Assembly: GCA_026874595.1 (NCBI GenBank)
Contig: CM049311.1
Coordinates: forward strand, 39,993,676 to 40,057,675
Reading direction: 5' to 3'
DNA from: Sipunculus nudus
Taxonomy: Eukaryota; Annelida; Sipuncula; Golfingiida; Sipunculidae
Length of the DNA stretch: 64,000 nt
Shown: one piece after another, positions 1 to 13,466 of the stretch
Numbering within the stretch: the first letter of the stretch is position 1
Layout: every line of letters starts with the position of its first letter
Made by a program: the position numbers and the translations under genes
The notes under the pieces: model-generated
The model's database searches: none
Told to the model about the DNA's origin: nothing
What the model saw: the letters and a program-made list of their open reading frames with translations, nothing else

Positions 1-2515
1 AAGCTGGACAGAGTTAACTAAATGCAGTTAAATGAGAGGTTCATTTATGCTGCAACTGGATAGAGTTAACTAGGAGGTATGTTTAGAATGTAACTGAATA
101 GAGCCAACTGACAGATTAAATGAGTTAATGGAAGGTTAATGTTATACACGTTAAAACTAAATAGAGTGACATAAAAGGTTAATTAAAGCTGCAACAGGAT
201 AGAGTTAACTAACAGGTTGATTCAGGCTACAACTGAATAGAGCTAAGTGACAGGTTAAATGAGTAAATCGAAGGTTAATGTTATATATGAATATAGTAAA
301 ATAATAGGTTAATTTCGGCTGTAACTGGGTAGAGCTATTAATGCGAGGTTAAATTCGGCTGCAACTGGATAGAACTATTAATGCGAGGTTAATTTCGGCT
401 GAAACAAGATAGAGCTATTAATGCTAGGTTAATTTCGCCTGCAACTGGAAAGACCTATTAATGCTAGGTTAATTTCGGCTGCAGCTGGATAGAGCTATTA
501 ATGCGAGATTAATTTCGGCTGTAACTGGATAGGACTATTAGCGCGATGTTAATTTCGGCTACAGCAGGATTGAGCTATTAATTCGAGGTTTTTTCCAGCT
601 GCAACTGGAAAGTGCTTTTAATGCGAGGTTAATTTCGCCTGCAACTGGATAGAACTATTAGCGCCAGGTTAATTTCGCCTGCAACTGGATAGAACTATTA
701 GCGCGAGGTTAATTTCGGCTGCAACTGGGTAGAACTATTAATGCGAAGTTAATTTCGGCTGAAACAAGATAGAGCTATTAATGCTAGGTTAATTTCGGCT
801 GCAACTGGAAAAAGATATTAATGAGAGGTTAATTTCGCCTGCAACTGGAAAGACCTATTAATGCTAGGTTAATTTCGGCTGCAGCTGGATAGAGCTATTA
901 ATGCGAGATTAATTTCGGCTGTAACTGGATAGAACTATTAGCGCGATGTTAATTTCGGCTACAGCTGGATTGAGTTATTAATTCGAGGTTTTTTCCAGCT
1001 GCAACTGGAAAGTGCTTTTAATGCGAGGTTAATTTCGCCTGCAACTGGATAGAACAATTAGCGGGAGGTTAATTTCGGCTGCAACTGGGTTTAACTATTA
1101 ATGCCAGGTTAATTTCGACTGCAGCTGGATAGAACTATTAATGCAAGGTTAATTTCGGCTGCAACTGGAAAGAGCTTTTAATGCGAGATTAATTTCGGCT
1201 GTAACTGGATAGAACTATTAGCGCGATGTTAATTTCGGCTACAGCTGGATTGAACTATTAATCCGAGGTTATTTCCAGCTGCAACTGGATAGTGCTTTTA
1301 ATGCGAGGTTAATTTCGCCTGCAACTGGGTTTAACTATTAATGCCAGGTTAATTCCGACTGCAGCTGGATAGAACTATTAGCGCCAGGTTAATTCCGACT
1401 GCAGCTGGATAGAACTATTAGCGCCAGGTTAATTTCGGCTGCAACTGGGTAGAACTATTAATGCGAGGTAAATTTCGGCTGAAACCAGATAGAGCTATTA
1501 ATGCTAGGTTAATTTTGGCTGCAGCTGGTAGAGCTATTAATGCGAGATTAATTTTGGCTGTAACTGGAAAGAACAATTAGCGCGATGTTAATTTCGGCTA
1601 CAGCTGGATTGAGCTATTAATTCGAGCTTATTTCCAGCTGCAACTGGATAGTGCTTTTAATGCGAGGTTAATTTCGCCTGCAACTGGATAGAACTATTAA
1701 TGCAAGGTTAATTTCGGCTGCAACTGGAAAAAGCTATTAATGAGAGGTTAATTTCGGCTGCAGCTTGATAGAGCTTTTAATGCGAGGTTAATTTCGACTG
1801 CAACTGGATAGAGCTATAAATGCGAGGTTAATTTCGGCTGTAACTGGATAGAGCTATAAATGCGAGGTTAATTATGGCTGCAACTGGGTTTAACTATTAA
1901 TGCCAGGTTAATTCCGACTGCAGCTGGATAGAACTATTAGCGCCAGGTTAATTCCGACTGCAGCTGGATAGAACTATTAGCGCCAGGTTAATTTCGGCTG
2001 CAACTGGGTAGAACTATTAATGCGAGGTAAATTTCGGCTGAAACCAGATAGAGCTATTAATGCTAGGTTAATTTTGGCTGCAGCTGGTAGAGCTATTAAT
2101 GCGAGATTAATTTTGGCTGTAACTGGAAAGAACAATTAGCGCGATGTTAATTTCGGCTACAGCTGGATTGAGCTATTAATTCGAGCTTATTTCCAGCTGC
2201 AACTGGATAAGGCTTTTAATGCGAGGTTAATTTCGCCTGCAACTGGATAGAACTATTAGCGCGAGGTTAATTTCGGCTGCAACTGGGTAGAACTATTAAT
2301 GCAAGGTTAATTTCGGCTGCAACTGGAAAAAGCTATTAATGAGAGGTTAATTTCGGCTGCAGCTTGATAGAGCTTTTAATGCGAGGTTAATTTCGACTGC
2401 AACTGGATAGAGCTATAAATGCGAGGTTAATTTCGGCTGTAACTGGATAGAGCTATAAATGCGAGGTTAATTATGGCTGCAACTGGATAGAACTATTAAT
2501 GCGAGGTTAATTTCA
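1..2515. repeat. Minisatellite array, 40-bp unit
   Basis: Tandem repeats of a 40-bp unit whose core reads AGGTTAATTTCGGCTGCAAC followed by TGGATAGAACTATTAATGCG. The first ~300 bp are diverged copies. Variants recur in blocks: a segment from about 441 recurs at 841 (offset 400 = 10 units), and one from 1321 recurs at 1880 (offset 559, 14 units with one single-base deletion). The array has therefore grown by multi-unit duplication. No coding potential is visible. The start lies outside the window. Confidence 0.95.
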
Positions 2516-2810
2516 TGTAAAGTTTAGATGACACGCTTGATATTTTATCTAAACACATGGACTGGAAGATTACAAAAAAAAAGACGAGTTATAAACTCTG
2601 CAATTCGAGAATCGAAAATAAGGCGATATATGGTTTATATGTAGTATATTTGAAAGACAACTCTTCAAACACCCAGCTACACACATACATAAAACACGCA
2701 TAACTGGATTTACCTGACTTGGGGATATCGCATTGCTTTCGGATGAAGTCAATGACATTCTTCACTGTACAGTCCGCATTGACATGGAACCCCCGTTCGT
2801 CTGAAACATA
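2516..2810. other. Spacer between two minisatellites
   Basis: About 295 bp of unique sequence separates the 40-bp and 38-bp arrays. A 62-codon minus-strand ORF (2570-2758) has no recognisable similarity and is treated as chance. Nothing else is seen. Confidence 0.5.
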
Positions 2811-4440
2811 TGCACATCTGACGGTATCTCTAGCCTAGCTAAAACAGGTGTACATCTGACGGTATCTCTAACCTAGCTGAAACAGGTGAACATCTAACGG
2901 TATCTTTAGCCTAGCTAAAACAGGTATACATCTGACAGTATCTTTAGCCTAGCTAAAACATATGTATATCTGACGGTATCTCTAGCCTAGCTAAAACAGG
3001 TGTACATCTGACGGTATCTTTAGCCAAGCTAAAACAGGTGTACATCTGACGGTATCTTTAGCCTAGATAAAAACATATGTACATCTGACGGTATCTTTAG
3101 CCTAGCTAAAACAGGTGTACATTTGACGGTATCTCTAGCCTAGCTAAAACAGGTGTACATCTGACGGTATTTTAGCCTAGCTAAAACATATGTACATCGG
3201 ACTTTATCTTTAGTCTAGCTAAAACAGGTGTTCATCTGACGGTATCTCTAGCCTAGCTAAAACAGGTGTACATCTGACGGTATCTCTAGCCTAGCTAAAC
3301 AGGTGTACATCAGACGGTATCTCTAACCGAGATTAAACAGGTGTACATCTGACGGTATCACTAGCCTAGCTAAAACAGGTGTACATCAGACGGTATCTCT
3401 AGCCAAGGTTAAACAGATGTACAAATCACGGTATCTCTAACAAATGTGCATCTCACGGTATCTCTAACCTAGCTGAAACAGATGTACATCTGACGGTGTC
3501 TCTAATCTAGCAGAAACATATGTACATCTGACGGTATCTCCAACCTAGCTGAAACAGATGTACATCTGATGGTGTCTCTAATCTAGATGAAACAAGTGTA
3601 CATCTGATGGTGTCTCTAATCTAGATAAAACAAGTGTACATCAGACGGTATCTCTAGCCAAGGTTAAACAGATGTACAAATCACGGTATCTCTAACAAAT
3701 GTGCATCTCACGGTATCTCTAACCTAGATTAAACAGGTGTATATATATGACGGTATCTCTAACCTAGCTGAAACAGATGCACGTCTGACGGTTCCCTAAC
3801 CAAGCTGAAACAGATATACATCTGAGGGTGTCTCTAACCTGGCTGAAAAAGATGTTACGTCTGACGCTATCTCTAACAAAGCTGAAACAGATGTACATCT
3901 GACGATATCTTTAACCTATTTGAAACAGATTTACATCTGATAGTTTTTCTAACCTACATGAAACAGGTGTATATATCTGACGGTATCTCTAACCAAACTT
4001 ATACAGATGTTAACATCTGACGGTGTCTCTAGCCAAGGTTAAACAGATGTACAAATCACGGTATCTCTAACAAATGTGCATCTCACGGTATCTCTAACCT
4101 AGCTGAAACAGATGTACATCTGACGGTGTCTCTAATCTAGCAGAAACATATGTACATCTGACGGTATCTCCAACCTAGCTGAAACAGATGTACATCTGAT
4201 GGTGTCTCTAATCTAGATGAAACAAGTGTACATCTGATGGTGTCTCTAATCTAGATAAAACAAGTGTACATCTGATGGTGTCTCTAACTTAGCTGAAACA
4301 GATGAACATCTGACGGTATCTCTAAACAAGTTGAAGCTGGTGTATACGTCTGACGGTATCTCTAACCAAGCTGACGCAGGTGTGTACATCTGATGGTGTA
4401 TCTAACCAAGCTGAAACAGCTATATACATCTGACAATCTC
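2811..4440. repeat. Minisatellite array, 38-bp unit
   Basis: About 42 tandem copies of a 38-bp unit with core ACATCTGACGGTATCTCTAG followed by CCTAGCTAAAACAGGTGT. Unit length drifts by a few bases. A block of about 250 bp beginning at 3401 (AGCCAAGGTTAAACAGATG) recurs nearly intact at 4031 (offset 630), and its start also recurs near 3656. This shows segmental duplication inside the array. The unit is unrelated by eye to the arrays on either side. Confidence 0.93.
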
Positions 4441-5214
4441 TTAATCGGTCACAGGGTCGCTGTTGGGTCTCTCACTGTTGGGTGTTTTTAATATTTACAA
4501 GCTTATAAACCCGGTAACCAGACTTTTTATCGCGTGGGGGGGGGGTGTATTAATGAAAAAAACTATGTGTAATAATAAAAATTATTTATTCTCATATCGG
4601 CGAGGTCACTGCGGGGACAATAACCTTTAAAATGAGACATGGCACAGTGTCATACGCAACACGGTTTCAGAGAACATTGAGGACAAAAGGTGGACCTACC
4701 TCCTTTTATAGGTATTAGATATATTCAGTTATTTAATTTCATTTTAAGATCAATATTGTGAATTTAAAAACCCACTGGACATATGAAATATAAAATGTTT
4801 ACATTTTATTTTAAATTAATGAATATATCATTCTTATATGCTCATTATTCACTTATCATTTATTATATTATATTATATTATATTATATTATATTATAATA
4901 TTTTAAATAATTTTGTTATATTATGTAATGTTAAAGTAATTTAAATTAATTAAATTTTGTTTTAAAAATTTTTATATCGGAGGAAAGATCATCATCATCA
5001 TTCAGCACAGGAAAGGTATGTTCTGTAAGGAACAACAGTGGGGCCACCATTTGACAAACAGCCAGTCATGACAGCCTGACATGAGAAATCTCCTATGGAT
5101 CAAAGTTAAGTATGCATCCTGCTTCACACCCTAACTACACTTGACTCCTAGTAGCGTTCCCTCCTATCAGTATTGGCAATTAGGGTGTTAAAGTGGCCCT
5201 GTAGCCTGTCCATA
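4441..5214. other. Unique AT-rich spacer with ATTAT microsatellite
   Basis: AT-rich non-coding DNA between two minisatellites. It holds a short G run (4536-4545) and an (ATTAT)n microsatellite at about 4861-4897. No gene or element ends are recognised. Confidence 0.6.
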
Positions 5215-8200
5215 AGTCATGTCGAGTGCAAGTCTGAATGCAGGCTTCACGAGTCTGAGTACAAGTCCGAATCCAGGCTTCACGAGTCAAAGTACAAGTC
5301 CGAATGCAGGCTTCACGAGTACGAGTACAAGTCCGAATGCAGGCTTCACGAGTCCGAGGGTCCGAATGCAGGCTTCACGAGTCCGAGGGTCCGAATGCAG
5401 GCTTCACGAGTCCGAGTACAAGTCTGAATCCAGGCTTCACAAGTCCAAGTACAATTCCGAATGCAGGCTTCACTAGTCCGAGTACAAGTCCCAATGCAGG
5501 CTTCACGAGTCCGAGTACAAGTCTGAATCCAGGTTTCATGAGTCCGAGTACAAGTCCGAATGCAGGCTTCACGAGTCCGAGTACAAGTCCGAATCCAGGC
5601 TTCACGACTCCGAGTACAAGTCCCAATGCAAGCTTCACGAGTCTGAGTACAAGTCCGAATCCAGGCTTCACGAGTCCAAGTACAAGTCCGAATGCAGGCT
5701 TCACGAGTCCGAGTACAAGTCCCAATGCAGGCTTCAAGAGTCCGAGTACAAGTCTGAATCCACGCTTCATGAGTCCGAGTACAAGTCTGAATCCAGGTTT
5801 CACGAGTCCGAGTACAAGTCCGAATGCAGGCTTCACGAGTCCGAGTACAAGTCCGAATGCAGGCTTCATGAGTCCGAGTACAAGTCCGAATCCAGGCTTC
5901 ACAAGTCCGAGTACAAGTCCCAATGCAGGCTTCACGAGTCCGAGAACAAGTCCGAATGCAGGCTTCACGAGTCCGAGAACAAGTCCGAATGCAGGCTTCA
6001 CTAGTCCGAGTACAAGTCTGAATCAAGGCTTCACAAGTCCGAGTACAAGTCCGAATGCAGGCTTCACGAGTCCGAGAACAAGTCCGAATGCAGGCTTCAC
6101 GAGTCCGAGTACAAGTCTGAATCCAGGTTTCATGAGTCCGAGTACAAGTCCGAATGCAGGCTTCACGAGTCCGAGTACAAGTCCGAATCCAGGCTTCACG
6201 ACTCCGAGTACAAGTCCCAATGCAGGCTTCACGAGTCTGAGTACAAGTCCGAATCCAGGCTTCACGAGTCCAAGTACAAGTCCGAATGCAGGCTTCACGA
6301 GTCCGAGTACAAGTCCCAATGCAGGCTTCAAGAGTCCGAGTACAAGTCTGAATCCACGCTTCATGAGTCCGAGTACAAGTCTGAATCCAGGTTTCATGAG
6401 TCCGAGTACAAGTCCGAATGCAGGCTTCACGAGTCCGAGTACAAGTCCGAATCCAGGCTTCATGAGTCCGAGTACAAGTCCCAATTCAGGCTTCACGAGT
6501 CTGAGTACAAGTCCGAATCCAGGCTTCACGAGTCCAAGTACAAGTCCAAATGCAGGCTTCACGAGTCCGAGTACAAGTCCCAATGCAGGCTTCAAGAGTC
6601 CGAGTACAAGTCTGAATCCAGGCTTCACGAGTCGGAGTACAAGTCCGAATCCAGGCTTCACGAGTCCGAGTACAAGTCCCAATGCAGGCTTCATGAGTCC
6701 GAGTACAAGTCCGAATGCAGGCTTCACGAGTCCGAGTACAAGTCCCAATGCAGGCTTCACGAGTCCGAGGACATGTCCCAATGCAGGCTTCACGAGTCCA
6801 AGTACAAGTCTGAATGCAGGCTTCACGAGTCTAAGTACAAGTCCGAATGCAGGCTTCACGAGTCCGAGTACAAGTCCGAATGCAGGCTTCACGAGTCTGA
6901 GTACAAGTCCGAATCCAGGCTTCACGAGTCTAAGTACAAGTCCGAATGCAGGCTTCACGAGTCCGAGTACAAGTCCGAATGCAGGCTTCACGAGTCTGAG
7001 TACAAGTCCGAATCCAGGCTTCACGAGTCCAAGTACAAGTCCGAATCCAGGCTTCATGATTCGAGTCCGAGTACAAGTCCGAATGCAGGCTTCACGAGTC
7101 CGAGTACAAGTCCGAATGCAGGCTTCACGAGTCTGAGTACAAGTCCGAATCCAAGCTTCATGAGTCTGAGTACAAGTCTGAATCCAGGCTTCACGAGTCT
7201 GAGTACAAGTCCGAATCCAGGCTTCACGAGTCCAAGTACAAGTCTGAATGCAGGCTTCATGAGTCTGAGTACAAGTCCCAATGCAGGCTTCAGGAGTCCG
7301 AGTACAAGTCAGAATCCAGGCTTCACGAGTCCGAGTACAAGTCCGAATGCAGGCTTCACGAGTCCGAGTACAAGTCCGAATCCAGGCTTCACGAGTCCGA
7401 GTACAAGTCCGAATCCAAGCTTCATGAGTATGAGTACAAGTCTGAATCCAGGTTTCATGAGTCCAAGTACAAGTCTGAATGCAGGCTTCATGATTCGAGT
7501 CCGAATACAAGTCCCAATGCAGGCTTCACGAGTCCGAGTACTAGTCCGAATCCAGGCTTCACGAGTCCGAGTACAAGTCCGAATCCAGGCTTCACGACTC
7601 CGAGTACAAGTCCCAATGCAAGCTTCACGAGTCTGAGTACAAGTCCCAATGCAGGCTTCACGAGTCCGAGTACAAGTCTGAATCCAGGCTTCACGAGTCC
7701 AAGTACAAGTCCGAATGCAGGCTTCATGATTCGAGTCCAAATCGAGTCCCAATGCAGGCTTCACGAGTCCGAGTACAAGTCCGAATCCAGGCTTCACGAG
7801 TCCAAGTACAAGTCCGAATGCAGGCTTCACGAGTCCGAGTACAAGTCCCAATGCAGGCTTCATGATTCCGAGTACAAGTCCGAATCCAGGCTTCACAAGT
7901 CCGAGTACAAGTCCCAATGCAGGCTTCACGAGTCCGAGAACAAGTCCGAATGCAGGCTTCACGAGTCCGAGAACAAGTCCGAATGCAGGCTTCACTAGTC
8001 CGAGTACAAGTCTGAATCAAGGCTTCACAAGTCCGAGTACAAGTCCGAATGCAGGCTTCACGAGTCCGAGAACAAGTCCGAATGCAGGCTTCACGAGTCC
8101 GAGTACAAGTCTGAATCCAGGTTTCATGAGTCCGAGTACAAGTCCGAATGCAGGCTTCACGAGTCCGAGTACAAGTCCGAATCCAGGCTTCACGACTCCG

Positions 8201-11200
8201 AGTACAAGTCCCAATGCAGGCTTCACGAGTCTGAGTACAAGTCCGAATGCAGGCTTCACGAGTCCGAGTACAAGTCCGAATGCAGGCTTCACGAGTCCGA
8301 GTACAAGTCCGAATCCAGGCTTCACGAGTCCGTGTACAAGTCCGAATCCAGGCTTCATGAGTCCGAGTACAAGTCTGAATCCAGGTTTCATGAGTCCGAG
8401 TACAAGTCCGAATGCAGGCTTCACGAGTCCGAGTACAAGTCCGAATCCAGGCTTCATGAGTCCGAGTACAAGTCCCAATTCAGGCTTCACGAGTCTGAGT
8501 ACAAGTCCGAATCCAGGCTTCACGAGTCCAAGTACAAGTCCAAATGCAGGCTTCACGAGTCCGAGTACAAGTCCCAATGCAGGCTTCAAGAGTCCGAGTA
8601 CAAGTCTGAATCCAGGCTTCACGAGTCGGAGTACAAGTCCGAATCCAGGCTTCACGAGTCGGAGTACAAGTCCCAATGCAGGCTTCATGAGTCCGAGTAC
8701 AAGTCCGAATGCAGGCTTCACGAGTCCGAGTACAAGTCCCAATGCAGGCTTCACGAGTCCGAGGACATGTCCCAATGCAGGCTTCACGAGTCCAAGTACA
8801 AGTCTGAATGCAGGCTTCACGAGTCTAAGTACAAGTCCGAATGCAGGCTTCACGAGTCCGAGTACAAGTCCGAATGCAGGCTTCACGAGTCTGAGTACAA
8901 GTCCGAATCCAGGCTTCACGAGTCTAAGTACAAGTCCGAATGCAGGCTTCACGAGTCCGAGTACAAGTCCGAATGCAGGCTTCACGAGTCTGAGTACAAG
9001 TCCGAATCCAGGCTTCACGAGTCCAAGTACAAGTCCGAATCCAGGCTTCATGATTCGAGTCCGAGTACAAGTCCGAATGCAGGCTTCACGAGTCCGAGTA
9101 CAAGTCCGAATGCAGGCTTCACGAGTCTGAGTACAAGTCCGAATCCAAGCTTCATGAGTCTGAGTACAAGTCTGAATCCAGGCTTCACGAGTCTGAGTAC
9201 AAGTCCGAATCCAGGCTTCACGAGTCCAAGTACAAGTCTGAATGCAGGCTTCATGAGTCTGAGTACAAGTCCCAATGCAGGCTTCAGGAGTCCGAGTACA
9301 AGTCAGAATCCAGGCTTCACGAGTCCGAGTACAAGTCCGAATGCAGGCTTCACGAGTCCGAGTACAAGTCCGAATCCAGGCTTCACGAGTCCGAGTACAA
9401 GTCCGAATCCAAGCTTCATGAGTATGAGTACAAGTCTGAATCCAGGTTTCATGAGTCCAAGTACAAGTCTGAATGCAGGCTTCATGATTCGAGTCCGAAT
9501 ACAAGTCCCAATGCAGGCTTCACGAGTCCGAGTACTAGTCCGAATCCAGGCTTCATGAGTCCGAGTACAAGTCCAAATCCAGGCTTCATGAGTCCGAGTA
9601 CAAATCCGAATGCAGGCTTCACGAGTCCGAGTACAAGTCCCAATGCAGGCTTCACGAGTCCGAGTACAAGTCTGAATCCAGGCTTCACGAGTCCAAGTAC
9701 AAGTCCGAATGCAGGCTTCATGATTCGAGTCCAAATCGAGTCCCAATGCAGGCTTCACGAGTCCGAGTACAAGTCCGAATCCAGGCTTCACGAGTCCAAG
9801 TACAAGTCAGAATGCAGGCTTCACGAGTCCGAGTACAAATCCCAATGCAGGCTTCATGATTCGAGTCCGAGTACAAGTCCGAATGCAGGCTTCACGAGTC
9901 CGAGTACAAGTCCGAATCCAGGCTTCACGAGTCCGAGTACAAGTCCGAATCCAGGCTTCACGAGTCTGAGTACAAGTCCGAATCCAGGCTTCACGAGTCC
10001 AAGTACAAGTTTGAATGCAGGCTTCATGATTCTAGTCCGAATACAAGTCCCAATGCAGGCTTCAAGAGTCCGAGTAAAAGTCCAAATCCAGGCTTCACGA
10101 GTCCGAGTACAAGTCCGAATGCAGGCTTCATGAGTCCGAGTACAAGTCCGAATGCAGGCGTCATGATTCGAGTCAGAGTACAAGTCCGAATGCAGGCTTC
10201 ACGAGTCCGAGTACAAGTCTGAATGCAGGCTTCACTAGTCTGAGTACAAGTCCGAATCCAGGCTTTACGAGTCCGAGTACAAGTCCGAATGCAGGCTTCA
10301 CGAGTTCGAGTACAAGTCCGAATCCAGGCTTCATGAGTCTGAGTACAAGTCCGAATCCAGGCTTCACGAGTCTGTGTACAAGTCCGAATCCAGGCTTCAC
10401 GAGTCCGAGTACAAGTCCGAATCCAGGCTTCACGAGTCCGAGTACAAGTCCAAATCCAGGCTTCACGATTCGAGTCTGAGTACAAGTCCAAATGCAGGCT
10501 TCACGAGTCCGAGTACAAGTCCGAATGCAGGCTTCACGAGTCCGAGTACAAGTCCAAATCCAGGCTTCATGAGTATGAGTACAAGTCTGAATCCAGGCTT
10601 CACGAGTCCAAGTACAAGTCTGAATGCAGGCTTCATGATTCGAGTCCAAATACAAGTCCCAATGCAGGCTTCACGAGTCCGAGTACAAGTCCGAATCCAG
10701 GCTTCACGAGTCCAAGTACAAGTCAGAATGCAGGCTTCACGAGTCCGAGTACAAGTCCGAATGCAGGCTTCATGATTCGAGTCCGAGTACAAGTCCGAAT
10801 GCAGGCTTCACGAGTCCGAGTACAAGTCCGAATGCAGGCTTCACGAGTCCGAGTACAAGTCCGATGCAGGCTTCACGAGTCCGAGTACAAGGCCGAATCC
10901 AGGCTTCACGAGTCTGAGTACAAGTCCGAATCCAGGCTTCACGAGTCCAAGTACAAGTTTGAATGCAGGCTTCATGATTCTAGTCCGAATACAAGTCCCA
11001 ATGCAGGCTTCAAGAGTCCGAGTAAAAGTCCAAATCCAGGCTTCACGAGTCCAAGTACAAGTCCGAATGCAGGCTTCATGAGTCCGAGTACAAGTCCGAA
11101 TGCAGGCTTCACAAGTCCGAGTACAAGTCAGAATGCAGGCTTCACGAGTCCGAGTACAAGTCAGAATCCAGGCTTCACGAGTCCGAGTACAAGTCTGAAT

Positions 11201-11710
11201 CCAGGCTTCACAAGTCCGAGTACAAGTCTGAATCCAGGCTTCACAAGTCCAAGTGCAAGTCCAAATCCAGGCTTCATGAGTCCGAGTACAAGTCCAAATC
11301 CAGGCTTCTCGAGTCCGAGTACAAGTCCAAATCCAGGCTTCACGAGTCCGAGTACAAGTCCAAATCCAGGCTTCACGAGTCCGAGTACAAGTCCGAATCC
11401 AGGCTTCACGAGTCCAAGTACAAGTCAGAATGCAGGCTTCATGAGTCTGAGTACAAGTCTGAATGCAGGCTTCACGAGTCCGAGTACAAGTCCGAATCCA
11501 TGCTTCACGAGTCCGAGTACAAGTCCGAATCCAGGCTTCACGAGTCCGAGTACAAGTCCGATTCCAGGCTTCACGAGTCCGAGTACAAGTCCAAATCGAG
11601 GCTTCACAATTCGAGTCCGAGTACAAGTCCCAGTCCTTAAGGTTCGAGTCCTAGTCCACCTTCTTCAGTCCGAGTTATTTGGAACCCAAGTCCAAGTCGG
11701 AGTCCAAGTT
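5215..11710. repeat. Satellite/minisatellite array, 33-bp unit
   Basis: About 6.5 kb of a 33-bp unit, GAGTCCGAGTACAAGTCCGA followed by ATGCAGGCTTCAC, with CCA/GCA, CAC/CATG and CCG/CTG variants. Because 33 is a multiple of three and the unit lacks stops in several frames, long open frames arise on both strands (up to 610 codons at 5304-7136, reading as an 11-residue S/T/P-rich repeat). Units of 38 bp with an extra ATTCG (for example near 7056, 7493, 7728, 9050, 9487, 10774) shift the frame. There is no signal peptide, splice site or flanking coding sequence, so I call it satellite DNA. The right edge decays gradually from about 11611. Confidence 0.92.
5868..9855. repeat. Tandem duplication of 1,994 bp inside the 33-bp array
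   Basis: Positions 5868-7861 are repeated at 7862-9855. The constant offset of 1,994 bp is seen at landmarks such as the paired CCGAGAACAAG variants (5941 and 7935) and the ATTCG-bearing units (7056 and 9050). The copies differ by a few unit substitutions (for example around 7560-7640 against 9554-9634), so the duplication is recent but not brand new. Confidence 0.88.
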
Positions 11711-13204
11711 AAATAAAAATCTCTTGATATAAACAAATTTAAAATGGAATTTTTAGGTTATCATTAGTACTTTTATGCTTGTTTACATATGCCTTTTACT
11801 TAAAGGTTTAATTGCATTTAGCTCCTGCAACAGGCCTAAAGCTTCGTATATACAGTCTGTTTTTTAATATTCTGCTAGTTGTTCGCACACGCATATTATT
11901 GTCTTTATGGTCCCTAAAAAAGTGGCCTCGAGTCCTCCATCACTTGTCCATACATAAATAACAACTGTAGCTCAGAATTAAGATGACACGACTAATGTAG
12001 GTTTAAGATGCCCATTTGATCATCATTTAATACTCGTTCTGTTGCACTTATTCATGTCAGGATATACAAAGGTTTTTTTTTACAGTTTTTATTAACAAGG
12101 GTGTAAATACCCTGTTTATTACATGATGTAAATTAACCTGTAACGATGTTAATTAAAAGTGTAAAAAAGTAAGTGAAAAAAACATAAAAATATAATACCT
12201 GTATTTTATAATATAATATAATATGATATAATATAATATAACATAATATGAGAAGAGAAAAAAATAGAAGAGGAGCAGAAACAACCTGCAGCTTCATTTA
12301 GTAGCCAAATGCTAAGTAAGCATGTGAGTAAAAAATGCTAACGATACCTGCAAAAACTAGATATTTAATCAACCTAACTAATGAGTATATAAGAATTATA
12401 TATACATTTATTTACTTTAAAACATGGACATTGGTTTTGTAACTAGTCTTCCTGGGTTGCACCACTCCTTTTCCTGAACCGTGGATCCGCCCTGGTGATT
12501 AGAAAGTTAACTGCAGAAAACTGAGAAAGAATCGTATATTGTGTTTCCAGTTTTCTGTGCAACATAAACCTCTCCAAGATATCGTATCTTATCGACTTTC
12601 AGAACAATCCATCTAAAGTGTCTATAATATTTTGTATGATTGGACATGGACCAATGATGGTAAATGGGTCTATCCAAGCCTCCATTCAACTCCCACTCTC
12701 ACAGTAAAGACCATGATCATTAAAAAAAAAATTAAACTCAGTCCTCTAACCAATGTGTATGTTTTTTAAAAATCTAAAAAAAATATTCGTCAAGTAAGTT
12801 TGCTCTCAAGGCTTTCTTCGGGGGAGGCTTTACCTGTGTAGATTAGATTACTTCCTAGTTCAGTGAACAACAATTACGTCAGTCATGGTAGGGTCATCTT
12901 AGTTTTATTGCACGGATTGAATATGTTGCAAATTGTAGCTTCAGACCTTTGATGCAAACAATTCCTGAATGGAGGCTAAATGTTCGGGCCACACAAAATG
13001 TAGATTGTACTACTTCTTATATTTTTATTTATATTGTCACAAGAATTAGTAACAAGGAAATATACATCTATCTTCTGTTAGAATATTAGCATACCTTCCT
13101 TCACTGCATGTCTGTATATAGGTCAAACTAAATTTACCCGATATTCTTTCTCAAGAACAGTGGCCACACACCCACATACATACATCCAGCCACCCACAGC
13201 CACC
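11711..13204. other. Non-coding AT-rich stretch
   Basis: No gene is recognised. It contains an (ATAAT)n-like microsatellite at about 12210-12250. A fragment at about 12449-12497 (CCTGGGTTGCACC, then TGGATCCGCC) is related to the inverted element at 16494-16912. Confidence 0.55.
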
Positions 13205-13211
13205 AAACCAA

Positions 13212-13214
<3 letters not shown>

Positions 13215-13273
<59 letters not shown>
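13215..13273. repeat. (TA)n microsatellite
   Basis: About 29 uninterrupted TA dinucleotides. The overlapping ORF with an alternating Tyr-Ile run is an artefact of this repeat. Confidence 0.97.
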
Positions 13274-13276
<3 letters not shown>

Positions 13277-13404
13277 CTGTATGACACATTTCAATTATAT
13301 TACAATACAATATTAAATAGTAAACTCATAAATGGATCCAAAGTCTATATTTCTATTTAATGATATATTTCATTTGCATATATATTTATATTATTTTCCG
13401 AAAA

Positions 13405-13466
13405 GTGTGTGTGTGTTGGGGGGGGGGGGGGTGATTACATTGACCGCTTTTTGGCAGGGGGGGGGG
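13405..13466. repeat. GT run and two poly(G) tracts
   Basis: A short GT run followed by 14 G (13418-13431) and 10 G (13457-13466). Similar poly(G)/poly(C) tracts occur at 15254, 18524, 35268, 46642, 49430 and elsewhere, often at repeat-element positions. Confidence 0.85.

Noticed and set aside
1-4440. CRISPR-like regular repeats
   Set aside because: The repeats are directly tandem with no unique spacers, and the DNA is eukaryotic.
5304-9558. Long ORFs (up to 610 codons) on both strands
   Set aside because: They follow from a stop-free 33-bp unit, occur in several frames at once, lack start context and splice signals, and are broken by 38-bp units. Treated as satellite, not protein.
13160-13360. 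ORF with alternating Tyr-Ile run
   Set aside because: Translation of the (TA)n microsatellite.
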